From the NCBI GenBank assembly GCA_964458335.1, contig CAYWIJ010000008.1, positions 1 through 52,973 of the forward strand: a stretch of DNA of 52,973 nt, written 5' to 3'. The translations under genes were made by a program, and so were the position numbers. Source of the stretch: Aalborg-AAW-1 sp964458335. Its GTDB lineage: Bacteria; Patescibacteriota; Gracilibacteria; Absconditabacterales; Absconditicoccaceae. The notes under the pieces were generated by a model, which was not told the DNA's origin, made no database searches, and was given only the letters and a program-made list of their open reading frames with translations. Of the stretch, positions 29,163 to 39,383 are shown piece after piece (the first letter of the stretch is position 1; each line of letters begins with the position of its first letter).

Positions 29163-29426
29163 ATGTGATTTGTAATCTATAGAACAGGTGATCTTAATAA
29201 TAATGAAAGAATGATATCATTCTTCAAAAAAGAGTTATATGCTTCTCACCTTATGGAAAAAGCAAAAAAGCAAAAACATTATGGTACAAAATTCTATAGA
29301 AAGTCTGTAGAATACAAATTTCCTGGAGCAAGAAGATATGTAAGACTGAGAGCTCTTGTGTCTGATGCTTATAGAAAGAATAAGAAAAAATACAATACAC
29401 TTTCACAACTTGGTAAAGTCTTATAA
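29163..29426 (+). CDS. rpsU: Ribosomal protein S21-like
   Basis: 87 residues if started at ATG 29163, whose second codon is TGA (MGFVIYRTGDLNNNERMISF...). The core ERMISFFKKELYASHLMEKAKKQKHYGT resembles the S21 pattern (ALRRFKRE...REYYEKPS), followed by a basic tail (ARRYVRLRALV, YRKNKKKYN). Without TGA = Gly only 71 residues from 29211 are visible and the S21-like N-terminus is lost. TATAAT (29148-29153) ends nine nt before the ATG. Identity is moderate; another small ribosome-associated protein is possible. Confidence 0.55.
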
Positions 29427-29487
29427 TTGTGTTTGTTAAATATTGTTCTAGAAAAGTGTTTATTTATTTTACTATTATACTATAGTT

Positions 29488-29805
29488 ATGTACGCAGTTG
29501 TTGAACTACAATGACATCAATATATTGTATCTGAAGGATTGGAACTTATTGTTGATAAATTAGATTTTGAAGTAGGTACAAATTTTAATGTTCGTGTATT
29601 GGCTTTATTCTCAGAAGATGGTAAAAAAACTTCACTTGGTATGCCGTTTATTGATGGTGCAAGTGTTGGATTTGAACTGAAATCACATCAAAGAGGAGAA
29701 AAGATCAGAGTGTTGAAGTTTAAAAGAAAGAATAGATATGAAAGAAATTTTGGACATAGATCATATCAGTCTGTTTTAGTTGTTAATTCCGTGAATGGCA
29801 AATAA
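29488..29805 (+). CDS. rplU: 50S ribosomal protein L21
   Basis: 105 residues: MYAVVELQGHQYIVSEG, a central V-rich strand region and a C-terminal KRKNRYERNFGHRSYQSVLV. L21 binds 23S rRNA. One TGA (LQGHQY) sits where L21 has a conserved Gly. A TATACT (29476-29481) ends six nt before the ATG. rpmA, its usual partner, is elsewhere; infA overlaps its end instead. Confidence 0.94.
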
Positions 29806-30079
29806 TTCTGATTTAGAGTTTATTGGTGAAGTTATTGAAGTCCTTCCTGCGAAAAAATATAAAATTCGCTTGATTGAGATGGAAGTGATAGTAGAATGAA
29901 CTATGTCTGGTAAAATGAAACTCAATAGAATCACTGTGATGGAATGAGATTATGTGAAGGTTGAGTTGAATGAATATGAGATGTCGAAGGGTCGTATTGT
30001 CTATAGATATAGGGATCCGCAACAAGCAATTGCTGTATTAAATACTGACAATGAATGAGAAGATAGTGTTTCACACTAA
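29795..30079 (+). CDS. infA: Translation initiation factor IF-1
   Basis: 94 residues with the S1/OB-fold pattern GEVIEVLPAKKYKIRL, VEGTMSGKMKLNRI, EGDYVKVELNEYEMSKGRIVYR, plus a 20-residue acidic C-terminal extension not present in typical 72-residue IF-1. Both conserved glycines in VEGTM and MEGDY are TGA. It overlaps the end of rplU by 11 nt. It is invisible to a standard-code reading because of the TGAs. Confidence 0.93.
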
Positions 30080-30133
30080 ATAAGTGTCTTAATAAAATGG
30101 TAATTATTTATTTGTATTATTATAAACTATAGG

Positions 30134-30265
30134 ATGAAAGTTATGACATCAATAAAACCAATTTGTTCTGGATGTATCTTGATTAAGAGAAAATCTAAAT
30201 CAGGAATTTTAAGACTCTACAGGTACTGTAAAACGAATCCAAGACATAAAGCAAGACAACACTAG
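30134..30265 (+). CDS. rpmJ: 50S ribosomal protein L36
   Basis: 43 residues: MKVMTSIKPICSGC, KRKSKSGI, YRYCKTNPRHKARQH. The C-x2-C, third Cys and His form the zinc site. It is slightly longer than the usual 37-38 residues. A TATAAA (30121-30126) ends seven nt before the ATG. Confidence 0.93.
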   Translation: MKVMTSIKPICSGCILIKRKSKSGILRLYRYCKTNPRHKARQH

Positions 30266-30293
30266 TTTTTTAATTTTGTATACAACAATTATT

Positions 30294-30668
30294 ATGTTTA
30301 GACTTATGGGTCATGTCCTTCCAGACAATAAATCTATTTGGATTGGGCTTACAACTATCTATGGTATTGGTAGACCAAAATCTCTTAGTATTCTTGAAAA
30401 GCTAGGAATTCCTTTTATGACAAAAGTAAAAAACCTTACAGACGAACAGGAAAAGCTTATTGCTGAAGATCTTAAGGATATGATTTTGGAAAATGATCTT
30501 AAGAGAGAAGTTATGACACATATCAAGAGATTAAAAGAAATTAAATGTTACAGAGGTATGAGACATAATCTTGGACTTCCTGTAAGAGGTCAATTAACAA
30601 GAAAGAACGCTAGAACAGCTAAAAAACTTCTTGGAAGAGCAAGAGTAAGACCAGTTCTTAAAAAATAA
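30294..30668 (+). CDS. rpsM: 30S ribosomal protein S13
   Basis: 124 residues: GHVLPDNKSIWIGLTTIYGIG, and the C-terminal RGMRHNLGLPVRGQLTRKNA and RARVRP signatures. The ATG at 30294 (MFRLMGH) is preferred to the in-frame upstream ATG at 30276. It is part of rpmJ-rpsM-rpsK-rpsD-rpoA-rplQ, the conserved alpha-operon order. Confidence 0.96.
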   Translation: MFRLMGHVLPDNKSIWIGLTTIYGIGRPKSLSILEKLGIPFMTKVKNLTDEQEKLIAEDLKDMILENDLKREVMTHIKRLKEIKCYRGMRHNLGLPVRGQLTRKNARTAKKLLGRARVRPVLKK

Positions 30669-30765
30669 TTATAGGTTTTAAATTCTAAATTATGAATCTA
30701 TATCATAACTTTAGTAAAAGAGAAATTTATAATTCAAAATTTATAATTTATAATTTCATATTATT

Positions 30766-31161
30766 ATGGCCGCTCAAAAAAAGACAGCAGTAAAGAAGAA
30801 AAAAGATATAAAAATATCTATAGGAGTACTTCATGTACATACGACTAGTAATAATACTATTGTTACTTTATCGTCTACTGACGGAGCTTCTGTTATTAGT
30901 ATGGGTGCTGGAACTCAAGGATTCAAGGGATCAAAAAAATCTACACCATACGCAGCAGAAATGCTTGCAAAAGAAGTATTAAAAGAATGAAAAACCTATG
31001 GACTTGATCATATTGGTATTGTCTTTAAAGGTACTGGTATGGCAAGAGAAGGTATCTTCAAAGCAATCAATGAAACAGGACTGGTTGAAATTGATTACAT
31101 TAAAGAAGCTACAGCTATCCAATTTGGAGGGTGTAAGAGAGTTAGACCAAAGAGAAATTAG
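30766..31161 (+). CDS. rpsK: 30S ribosomal protein S11
   Basis: 131 residues with a Lys-rich N-terminus, IGVLHVHTTSNNTIVTLSS, GSKKSTPYAAEMLAKEV, and the C-terminal FGGCKRVRPKRN. One TGA (KEGKTYG) is Gly and would truncate the protein at residue 74. Confidence 0.96.
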
Positions 31162-31203
31162 TAATTAATTATATTATTTTTTATTCCAACAATTGTTAGT
31201 GGT

Positions 31204-31824
31204 ATGAGATATACTGGACCAAAAATGAAACTTTGTAGAAGAGAACAAAAAAATCTTTTCTGACCAGCAAAGTATAATATTGATAAAAATACATCATTAC
31301 CTGGAAAATCAGGGAGAGTGATGGTAAGATTGTCTGAATATGGAAAACTTTTGAGAAATAAACAGGTACTCAAAAGAATGTACCAAATGTCAGAGAAGCA
31401 ATTTTCTAGAATGGTAAATGAAACGGCCTTGAAACTTTCTAAAAATAAAGAAATGACTCACGATGCTGCTCTTTACCAACTTCTTGAAAGAAGAGCTGAT
31501 GCTCTTTTGGTAAGAGCTGGAATTGCTAGTACTATTATGCAAGCAAGACAGATGATTACTCATGGGCACTGGCTTCTTAATGGGATAAAACACAACATTC
31601 CATCATATTATGTAAAACCAGGTGATGTGCTTACGGTGAGAAAATCTCTTCAAAATTCTCCATTGTATTCAGGATCAGCAAATCATGTTCAACATATACC
31701 GTTTTGGATTACTTCTAATCCTTCGGCAATGTCTATTGAGTTAAATCAATTGCCTACTCATGAAGAAGGAAAAGAACTTCCAGCTGACTTGTTGAAAGTA
31801 ATTGAGTTCTACGCGAGAGTATAA
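31204..31824 (+). CDS. rpsD: 30S ribosomal protein S4
   Basis: 206 residues: MRYTGPKMKLCRREQKNLFG, LRNKQVLKRMYQMSEKQF, and the S4 RNA-binding fold (LLERRADALLVRAGIAST, GHWLLNGI). It nucleates 30S assembly and in many bacteria represses its operon. One TGA (NLFGPAKYN) is Gly. rpoA follows after 56 nt. Confidence 0.96.
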
Positions 31825-31880
31825 TCTTTGGTTTCAATTCTACCTAATTATTGATTTTATCTTTACTCTTATTCACACAC

Positions 31881-32885
31881 ATGCTTGATCTACAAAAGTA
31901 TATTGGTTTTCCAAAAATAATTGTAGATACTGTAGATGAAAAAACTACATCTTACGATCTTCAGTATCTTCCTAGAGGAATGGGACATACACTCGGTAAC
32001 GCATTCAGAAGAATTATGTTAGCGTATGATATGGCAGCATCAGTAACTGGTATGAGTATTCGTGGAGTTACTCATGAATATCAAGTTATTGATGGTATAA
32101 AAGAAAGTGTGATTAATATTATGCTTAATGTTAAAAAACTTCGTTTCTTAGTAGATGGAGATGATAAAGAATTGATACTTTCACATACCTTTTCAGGTGT
32201 GGGTATCTATACATCAGATGATCTCAAATTGCCTGCAGGTGTAGAGGTTCTTAATGAATCATTGTATTTATTTGAAATTACTGATCCTAGTCAAAAATTT
32301 GTTGTTGATCTTAGAGTTGAAAAAGGATATGGCTACTATAGTATAGAATTCCTTAGAAATAGACAAAAATCAAGAGAAGAATCTGAAGTTGATATTATTT
32401 TGATTGATAATGATTTTAGAGTAATTGATTCTGTTGTATATGATGTAGAAGAAGTGATTGATGATGTTAATGGATCTACTAAAGATAAGCTTATTATCAC
32501 TATCACATCACAATTCCCTAAATATGCTCCTCAAAACTTTATGGCATTTGCAGGAGAAGTGTTATCAAGTTATGCTAAACTTTTTGTGCTGGATGATATT
32601 TATGTCGATAGATCGATGCTGGCGACATATTCTGACTTTGAACTTGATGAAAGAACATCAAATGAAGGAGGGTCTCATATTGAATCTATTAAATCCACTC
32701 CTATTGATGCGCTTCCGTTATCTGAAAGGACAAGAAATGCTCTTATTAAAAACGGGATTCTCTATGTAGAAGATCTAGAAAAGAAAAAGAAAGGAGAACT
32801 CCTTATTATGAAAGGAGTCGGACGTAAAGCTATCGATGAAATCAATGTTGCTTTAGGAAATCTTGATAAAACATTGGCTGGATAA
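31881..32885 (+). CDS. rpoA: RNA polymerase alpha subunit
   Basis: 334 residues. The alpha-NTD (RGMGHTLGNAFRRIML, VTGMSIRGVTHEY) is the dimerisation and assembly domain; the alpha-CTD (LPLSERTRNALIKNGILYVEDL, GVGRKAIDEIN) binds UP elements and activators. ATG 31881 (MLDLQKYIGFP) is chosen over the upstream in-frame ATG. No TGA codon is used. Confidence 0.97.
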   Translation: MLDLQKYIGFPKIIVDTVDEKTTSYDLQYLPRGMGHTLGNAFRRIMLAYDMAASVTGMSIRGVTHEYQVIDGIKESVINIMLNVKKLRFLVDGDDKELILSHTFSGVGIYTSDDLKLPAGVEVLNESLYLFEITDPSQKFVVDLRVEKGYGYYSIEFLRNRQKSREESEVDIILIDNDFRVIDSVVYDVEEVIDDVNGSTKDKLIITITSQFPKYAPQNFMAFAGEVLSSYAKLFVLDDIYVDRSMLATYSDFELDERTSNEGGSHIESIKSTPIDALPLSERTRNALIKNGILYVEDLEKKKKGELLIMKGVGRKAIDEINVALGNLDKTLAG

Positions 32886-32905
32886 TCTTAGTTGTTAGTT
32901 ATGCG

Positions 32906-33013
32906 CCATCCTGAGTGTAGTGTAATGAAGTCGAAGGATCCTGTCTTAGACAAAATATTTCCTGTCGCTCCTCCAGTAAGAGGTGACTCCATTTCGTTCC
33001 GCTCAATATGACG
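32906..33013. repeat. CATCCTGAG-type intergenic repeat
   Basis: Starts GCCATCCTGAGTGTAG and ends CTCAATATGACG, with GAAGTCGAAGGATC inside and a TTCGTTCCGCTC right arm. It is two-armed, about 108 nt, between rpoA and rplQ. Related short forms occur at 33986-34050 and 46786-46835. Confidence 0.7.
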
Positions 33014-33056
33014 ACCAAATGACCTTATATACTTTATAACCTTATAACTTGTTTGA

Positions 33057-33446
33057 ATGAGACACAGAAAAAACAAATTGTTGAAGATTAGAGGATCAGT
33101 ACAAAGTAGAGATCTTACTATGAGAACTATGCTTACGAACCTTGTAAGATATGGTCATCTTACAACAACAGAGAAGAAAGCTAAAGTGCTTGTAGCGTAC
33201 GCTGATAACTTTTTTGCTAAACTCGTATCTATGAATAATACTCTCGATGAATCTACAGCTCAAAGAGAAACTATCAGATGGGTAAAAGCTCGTGTGTATG
33301 GAAATGATGAAGGTAAAAAAGTTATTCGTGAACTCGTCCCTTCTCTTCTTACAAAAAAGGTTAATTCTGGATTCTTTACTTCTGTTAAACTTGGAAAAAG
33401 AATCGGAGACGCTGCTGAACAAGTAAGAATCGAATTTGTAAAATAA
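33057..33446 (+). CDS. rplQ: 50S ribosomal protein L17
   Basis: 129 residues: MRHRKNKLLKIRGSVQSRDL, MLTNLVRYGHLTTTEKKAK, and the RIGDAAEQVRIEFV end. It follows rpoA as in the standard alpha operon, after a repeat-containing spacer of 171 nt. Confidence 0.96.
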   Translation: MRHRKNKLLKIRGSVQSRDLTMRTMLTNLVRYGHLTTTEKKAKVLVAYADNFFAKLVSMNNTLDESTAQRETIRWVKARVYGNDEGKKVIRELVPSLLTKKVNSGFFTSVKLGKRIGDAAEQVRIEFVK

Positions 33447-33502
33447 ACATTCTTTTCTGGTCAGAAATCAACTTATTTACTTATTTCTTGTAAACTACTA
33501 TC

Positions 33503-33979
33503 ATGAATCAATTTACGAAAACAGATCTTAATCAAACCCTTTATGTGAAAAAGGATATTGTTGATAAGTCAAGAAAACGATACCAAATCGATGCAACAGG
33601 ACTTACTCTTGGAAGGCTTGCGGTAGTGGTAACAAATCATCTTGTAGGGAAAGGTAAGGTAACAAATACCGATTTTTGGGATTCTGGTGATTTCGTGGTA
33701 GTACATAATGTAGATAAGATGGTCTACACAGGAAACAAAGGAATCAATAAAGAATATCACACTTATAGTGGATATAAGGGTCATGTAAAATCTATCAGAT
33801 TACAAGACCTTATGAAAAAAGATCCTTCTAAAGTATTATGGTATGCAGTAAAAGGAATGCTTCCAAAAAATAAATTAAGAGCAAAAAGATTGATGAGATT
33901 AAAATCTTTTGTAGGGACTTCTACAAAGTTTGATTATATGAACCCTTCGATTATTGAATCAGCTTATCTTACTAAATAA
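33503..33979 (+). CDS. rplM: 50S ribosomal protein L13
   Basis: 158 residues: RYQIDATGLTLGRLAVVVTN, WDSGDFVVVHN, YHTYSGYKGHVKS, AVKGMLPKNKLRAKRLMRLK. Paired with rpsI downstream as usual, although a repeat lies between them. Confidence 0.97.
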   Translation: MNQFTKTDLNQTLYVKKDIVDKSRKRYQIDATGLTLGRLAVVVTNHLVGKGKVTNTDFWDSGDFVVVHNVDKMVYTGNKGINKEYHTYSGYKGHVKSIRLQDLMKKDPSKVLWYAVKGMLPKNKLRAKRLMRLKSFVGTSTKFDYMNPSIIESAYLTK

Positions 33980-33985
33980 TTTGCT

Positions 33986-34050
33986 GTCATTCTGAACGAT
34001 AGTGAAGAATCTATTAGTAATTACTTGATCTTTCGTGTCTCAGTATGACG
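33986..34050. repeat. GTCATTCTGAAC-type repeat
   Basis: GTCATTCTGAACGATAGTGA ... CAGTATGAC, inverted ends, about 65 nt, between rplM and rpsI. It belongs to the same broad class as the element at 32906. Confidence 0.7.
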
Positions 34051-34095
34051 AATCAATATATAATTCATCATTATTTATAACTTATAATTTCTCTC

Positions 34096-34509
34096 ATGTC
34101 TCAATACAATTATAGTATCGGTAGAAGAAAAGAATCTACAGCCGTCGTAAAACTTTATCCACAAGGATCTGGAAAATTTACTGTGAATCATAATGGGAAA
34201 CAAAAGACCCTTAAAGAATATTTTGGTGGTGCTGCATATCTCTACGAAAATGCTCTTACCCCATTCAATATTCTTGGAAAAGATATCGCTGCTCAATATG
34301 ATGCTGAGATTACTATTAAAGGAGGTTGAGTAGCAGGACAATCTAATTCTATCAGACTTGGATTTGCGAAAGCACTTACAGAATCTAATCCAGAATGGAG
34401 ACTTACTCTGAAACCATACGGAATGTTGGTAAGAGATGCTCGTATCAAAGAAAGAAAGAAACCAGGATTGAAAAAAGCGAGAAAAGCACCTACCTGGTCA
34501 AAAAGATAG
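34096..34509 (+). CDS. rpsI: 30S ribosomal protein S9
   Basis: 137 residues: YSIGRRKESTAVVKLYPQGS, LKPYGMLVRDARIKERKKPG and the terminal SKR whose arginine touches P-site tRNA. The TGA at 34327-34329 (KGGGVAGQ) is Gly. Confidence 0.97.
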
Positions 34510-34879
34510 AACTAGTCGGCAGGCAAGCCAATTTGGTCAAAGAGATAATGCCTTGTCATTGCGACGAAGGAAGCAATCCATACAAAAGATTCCTGCATTA
34601 GTACGCGAAGTAGTACACACGATGTCAGGTTTTTTATTTATTGAAAATACAGTATTTAAGCTATTTTCTCTTGATTTTGAATTTGTATCCTTATAATAAA
34701 ATCAAACAAAAGATAAAATATTATGAACTAATGGTTAGAGGTTTACTTAATCCTCGTTAGATTATACTATTCTTTTACAAAATATTGATCGTGCTGAATC
34801 AGAACAGATATTTGATTCTGTGGAGATTGAGGCTTAATGGATAGAATTGTTTATTTTCTTAGATAAAGAATAATTAGAT
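34510..34879. other. Intergenic region with repeat and gene remnant
   Basis: Contains a palindromic-element copy (34555-34627). After it comes AT-rich sequence with a short frame near 34754-34836 (LDYTILLQNIDRAESEQIFD, ending EIEA and TAA) that has no start codon and may be a decayed gene fragment. No complete gene is visible. Confidence 0.45.
34555..34627. repeat. Palindromic-repeat element after rpsI
   Basis: Left end GTCATTGCGACGAAGGAAGC then AATCCAT; the right part GTACGCGAAGTAGTACACACG followed by ATGTCA is degenerate. It sits just after a protein gene, so it may affect the rpsI mRNA end. Confidence 0.7.
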
Positions 34880-35560
34880 ATGAATAATAAAATATTACTT
34901 ATAATATGATTGTCTCTTATAATAGTGTCATGATGTACTACAAAGAATACGTCTTCTGATATACAAACTGATACATGAGAAATTATTACATGATCTGTTG
35001 AAGTTAATGCTGAAGATAGTAATGATTTGATTTCTTCTTCTGAAATATCAGGATATGCTCCAGTATCACCTTTGGATCCTCAGTACTTTGATAAACAACG
35101 ACAAGAATGAGAACAGCGATTTTATGTGAATGATAGAAATTGGAAAGGAAAATACTATCCTTATAGAGATTGGATATTAGTAGGTACTATGGAATTGCAA
35201 GCGGCTGATGTATTTTATGGATATCATAATTGATGATTGTTTATGGAACTTTGAGTTTCAATTATTCAATTCCCAGTTGATGAAAAAACCTATATCAGTT
35301 ATTATCCACAGTTAGAAAATCCAAATTATACAGGTACGGGTACTTTACAAGTACAAGATAAGAGAGATAGCTATCAAGTTTGTAAAGATGGATATAGTAT
35401 GGAACAAGAAGAGGTAGTTTATGATAGAGATAGATATGAGGTTCTTGTAGTCAAGAATCCTATCAGATGTTTCTGAGAAGATAAGACCTATATCTATGGG
35501 CGACGTGAATATGAACAATCAAAAGATTGAGGTTATGAGCTTATGAGAATAGAGAAATAA
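34880..35560 (+). CDS. Putative lipoprotein, unknown
   Basis: 226 residues. The signal IIGLSLIIVSGC ends in a lipobox Cys; its glycines are TGA. The mature part has a Ser/Thr/Asp linker and an aromatic-rich domain (NDRNWKGKYYPYRDWILVG). About eleven TGA codons are used. Cys residues at QVCKDG and IRCFGED may form a disulfide. No family recognised. Confidence 0.75.
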
Positions 35561-35573
35561 ATATATATCACTA

Positions 35574-35602
35574 AAAAATAGTCAAAACTGACTATTTTTT
35601 TA
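35574..35602. terminator. Bidirectional terminator
   Basis: Stem AAATAGTCA/TGACTATTT, loop AAAC, with A/T tracts on both sides. It separates the lipoprotein gene from the convergent PiT gene. Confidence 0.9.
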
Positions 35603-35608
35603 ATTCTT

Positions 35609-36691
35609 TTATGAGATGAACATTCATATTCCATATACAATCAATCCAGATACAATAATACAAAATGGAAGAGTGAGAATCCAAGCATAGGCGATATTTT
35701 TTATTGTTTCTATTCTAATATTTTTTAGACCACCTTCTGCTACCATACTACCAGCGATACCACTCGACAAGACATGAGTAGTGCTAATAGGAAGATGAAG
35801 TGCCGAAGATAGACCAATAGTGGCAGCAGCAACAATCTCTGAACTTGCGCCTTGAAGATAAGTCAGATGATGTTTACCTATTTTTTTACCTAATGTTTTG
35901 ACAATTCTCTTCCATCAGATAGTAGTTCCCAATCCTAAACAAACAGGAATAAGTATCATAACTCGGAGAGGAACTGTTTGTGATTCTAAGATATAACTAT
36001 AAGTTGCAGGCATCAATAAAGTGAGAATTAATACTACTAATCCAACCCCCTTTTGTCCATCATTGGATCCATGGAAAAAACTTACCAAACCACAAGTTAC
36101 AACGAGTAGCGCTCTGACATGAAGTGGTGGTTTATTGTGTTTTTCGTGTTTGTGATGGATAGAGAGAAACCAGTGTTCAGTGATGGGAAAATGTCTTACA
36201 AGAGATACTAACCCATAGGTAAGAGCAAATCCTATAAGAGGAGATATAATAAGTCCTATAATTACTGTAATAAGATGTCCACTAGGTAATAATGACCAAG
36301 ATTCATGATGGAGAAGTATAAATCCTACAAAAGCACCAAATACTGACCCGATGAGAGTATGAGAACTTGATGCTGGAAGTCCGCGATATCGTGTGAGTAT
36401 ATTCCACAAAATAGAAGTAGTTAAGATCGCTATAATAACTAATAATGCATTCGTTTCACCATAAGGGACGATATCTACAATAGGTATCAAAGCAACAATA
36501 CTGAAAGCTACTCCTAATCAACCCAATAGTACCCCCAAGAAATTCATTAAACCTGAATAAATAACAGCAAGTTGTGGACGTAATGTTTTTGTATAAATTA
36601 CAGTGGCGACAGCATTGGCTGTATCATGAAACCCATTGATAAACTCGAAGATAGCAACTAGAGCGATCAAAATAAGAGCAGTAGTAGTCAT
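35609..36691 (-). CDS. Inorganic phosphate transporter, PiT family
   Basis: A 360-residue, multi-TM protein with both PiT signatures: GFHDTANAVAT near the N-terminus and FFHGSNDGQKGVG in the second half, plus SSSHTLIGSVFGAFVG and STTHVLSSGIAGSM. It imports phosphate (as metal phosphate) using the proton or sodium gradient. Three or more TGA codons are Gly. The gene is monocistronic; no phoU-like partner is next to it. Confidence 0.94.
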
Positions 36692-36829
36692 GACTTAGGC
36701 GAATGATAAAACGTAATACTTTCAATTATACTCTAAAAAATTAATAATGCAAAAATTTGAAGAGATTTTTCTTGTATTATGATATATTATCTCTATATCT
36801 AACTATTTATCTTATGTATTACTAACATT

Positions 36830-37900
36830 ATGGCAGAACTGAAATTTCTTGAGAAGTACTTAAATACTCCATCACCGACATGATTTGAATCAGAAGGTCA
36901 GAAAGTTTGGCTTGACTTTTTGAAGCCTTATGTTGATACCACCTTTGTCGATGTGTATGGAACAGCGGTAGGAGCGATCAATCCTGATGCTCCCTACAAG
37001 GTTGTCATCGAAGCGCATGCTGATGAAATATCGTGGTTTGTGAATTATATCGACGATAAGGGATATATCTATGTGATTCGCAATGGTGGATCTGATCATC
37101 AGATTGCTCCGAGTATGAGAGTAAACCTTTGGACGAAAAACGGTCCTGTGTCTGGTGTATTTGGTTGGCCTGCTATCCATACACGTCTCCCAGCAGAGGA
37201 AATCAAACCAGAACTTCACAATCTCTCCATTGATGTAGGCGCTAATACGAAAGAAGAAGTCGAAAAGTTATGAATCCATGTGGGAACGGTTGTGACGTTT
37301 GATGCGAACTTTATGATGTTAAATGATCGTTATTATGTCTGTCGTGCCATCGACAATCGTATCGGTGGCTATATGATCGCTCAAGTCGCAAAGGCACTTA
37401 AAGATAATAATAAAAAATTACCGTTCTGACTGTATGTCGTGAATAGTGTGCAGGAGGAAGTTGGGTTGTATGGTGCACAGATGATTACGGATACCATCAA
37501 GCCCAATCTCGCTATTGTGACCGATGTCACTCATGATACGAGTACACCCCTTCATCTAAATGTCAAAAAACATGGTGATCTCAAATGTGGATTAGGTCCA
37601 GTCGTGAGTTACGCTCCGAGTGTTCATCATATCCTCCGTGATCTGACGATAGAGGTAGCAGAAACAAACAAAATAGATTTCCAAAGGCAAGCAAGTTCTC
37701 GTTGGACGTGAACTGATACTGATGCCTTTGCGTTTTCTAATGGAGGTATCCCATCGACGTTGATCTCTCTTCCTCTCAAGTATATGCATACGACTGTCGA
37801 GACGGTTCACAAAGATGATGTCCAAGCGACTATTGATCTCATGTATCACACACTCCTCGCTTTAAACCCAAAGGAAGATTATAAATATATAAAATTATAA
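36830..37900 (+). CDS. M42-family aminopeptidase
   Basis: 356 residues. The metal-binding residues of M42 are present: AHADEISWFV, AIDNRIGGYM, VQEEVGLYGAQ, VTDVTHDT and a late VETVHKDD. M42 enzymes form dodecameric tetrahedra that trim peptides in the cytoplasm. Several TGAs are Gly, including SPTGFESEGQK. It is divergent from the phosphate transporter and ends at a strong terminator. Confidence 0.93.
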
Positions 37901-37913
37901 AAACTTTGATAAG

Positions 37914-37945
37914 AAAAACTCGACTGGATTCAGATCGAGTTTTTA
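37914..37945 (+). terminator. Terminator after the M42 peptidase
   Basis: Stem AAAACTCGA/TCGAGTTTTT with an 11-nt loop. The MFS gene on the opposite strand ends about 100 nt further. Confidence 0.9.
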
Positions 37946-38048
37946 AATTAATTTTTTCATTTTATTATTTGTTCAGATAGTTCCCCATTCCCAGCTTTAA
38001 TTAATTATTTTTATTTTCGTAGCTATATCACATATAAATGTCAATAGA

Positions 38049-39218
38049 TTATTTGCTATGATGATAGTGTTCAAGATAGAGATATCTTCTGATGCTCACA
38101 AAAGCCAAGACTAAGAAGATAAGGGTAAAGATAAAGACAGACATATGTTGTGCAAGAGCAAACGAACCAAAGAGAGGTCCTACAAACATTACTCAAGATT
38201 GCAAGGATCCCATGACTCCAATAGCTTCTCCTACTTTACTATGTTCTACCTTTCTGACGATTTCGTTGTTGTATCCTACTTGCATCAGCGATCCAAATGG
38301 TACAATAGAAAACCATCCTAGGATAAATATCCACCATTGTGGAGCAATAAGCATCAAAATGGTTCATGGTATCATACCCAGACTAATAATATTGAGAAGT
38401 TGTCTATTATTAAAATATTTTATCCAAAAACGAGGGACAAGAATTACTTGATTGATCATCGTAATAACTCCAATAACAGCGAGATAATATCCAATATGAC
38501 TCCCTGCTATATTGAATCTCTGTTCTGCGATGATCGACATAATCGATTGATATGAAAAATTAGCAATTCCTATAAAGAGAAGTGAAATCATAATCCAACG
38601 AAAATTGATGTGACTGATATATTTCCACAATAAAGGGAAAGGATTTGCACTGATTTTTCTATGTGAATGATTGATATTGGTTTCTTTAAGTTTGGTGATC
38701 ACAAGGATGAGATTGATAATAGCGAAGATAAGCCCAAACATAAAAACAGAATGGACTGACCCCTGATCCAATAAGAGTGACCCTAACATTGGACCGATCA
38801 CAAATCCCAATCCAAACATCGCTCATAATAGTCAGAAATTCTTTTTTCTATCATTTTCATCGACCGACATATCAGTCAGGATAGCTTGAAGGATAGACAT
38901 ATTTCCACCAGTGAATCCATTTACTACTCTGGCAATAAAATACGCGATAGGTGAGCTTATAAAAAGAAGTACCCAAGATACAGAGTTGATTGTAATAGAT
39001 CCTACAAGTGGTCGTTTCCTTCCATAAATATCACTCAATTGACCCAACAGTGGTGCTGCTAAAAAGGAACATAGAGAATATGCTACAATTCCTAAGGTGA
39101 TGGCATAATCAGGAAGATGATAAAAATGCATCAGATCTGGTACAGCTGGGATGAGAATACCTATGCAGAGCACATCAAGGAGAATACTAATATAGACAAC
39201 GATTTTCTGTCGATTCAT
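38049..39218 (-). CDS. MFS transporter
   Basis: 389 residues with 12 predicted TM helices and the MFS motif A GQLSDIYGRKRP in the loop between TM2 and TM3; TM5 region GLLGAMFGLGFVIGPMLGS. It resembles drug-proton antiporters of the TetA/multidrug type. The substrate is unknown. At least five TGA codons are Gly. Confidence 0.88.
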
Positions 39219-39383
39219 GAATTCAGGTTCGAAAATAAAACTTTTTAGTATACTCTGAATTGCTTCAAATACAAGAGCTAAAGAGTTGTATTGTGGTTAT
39301 AAAAAAATCTTTTGGTAGATATTGAATGGAAGGTGAAAAAGTATATAATTGATATATCTTCATTTAATATAAAGAATAGTTTT

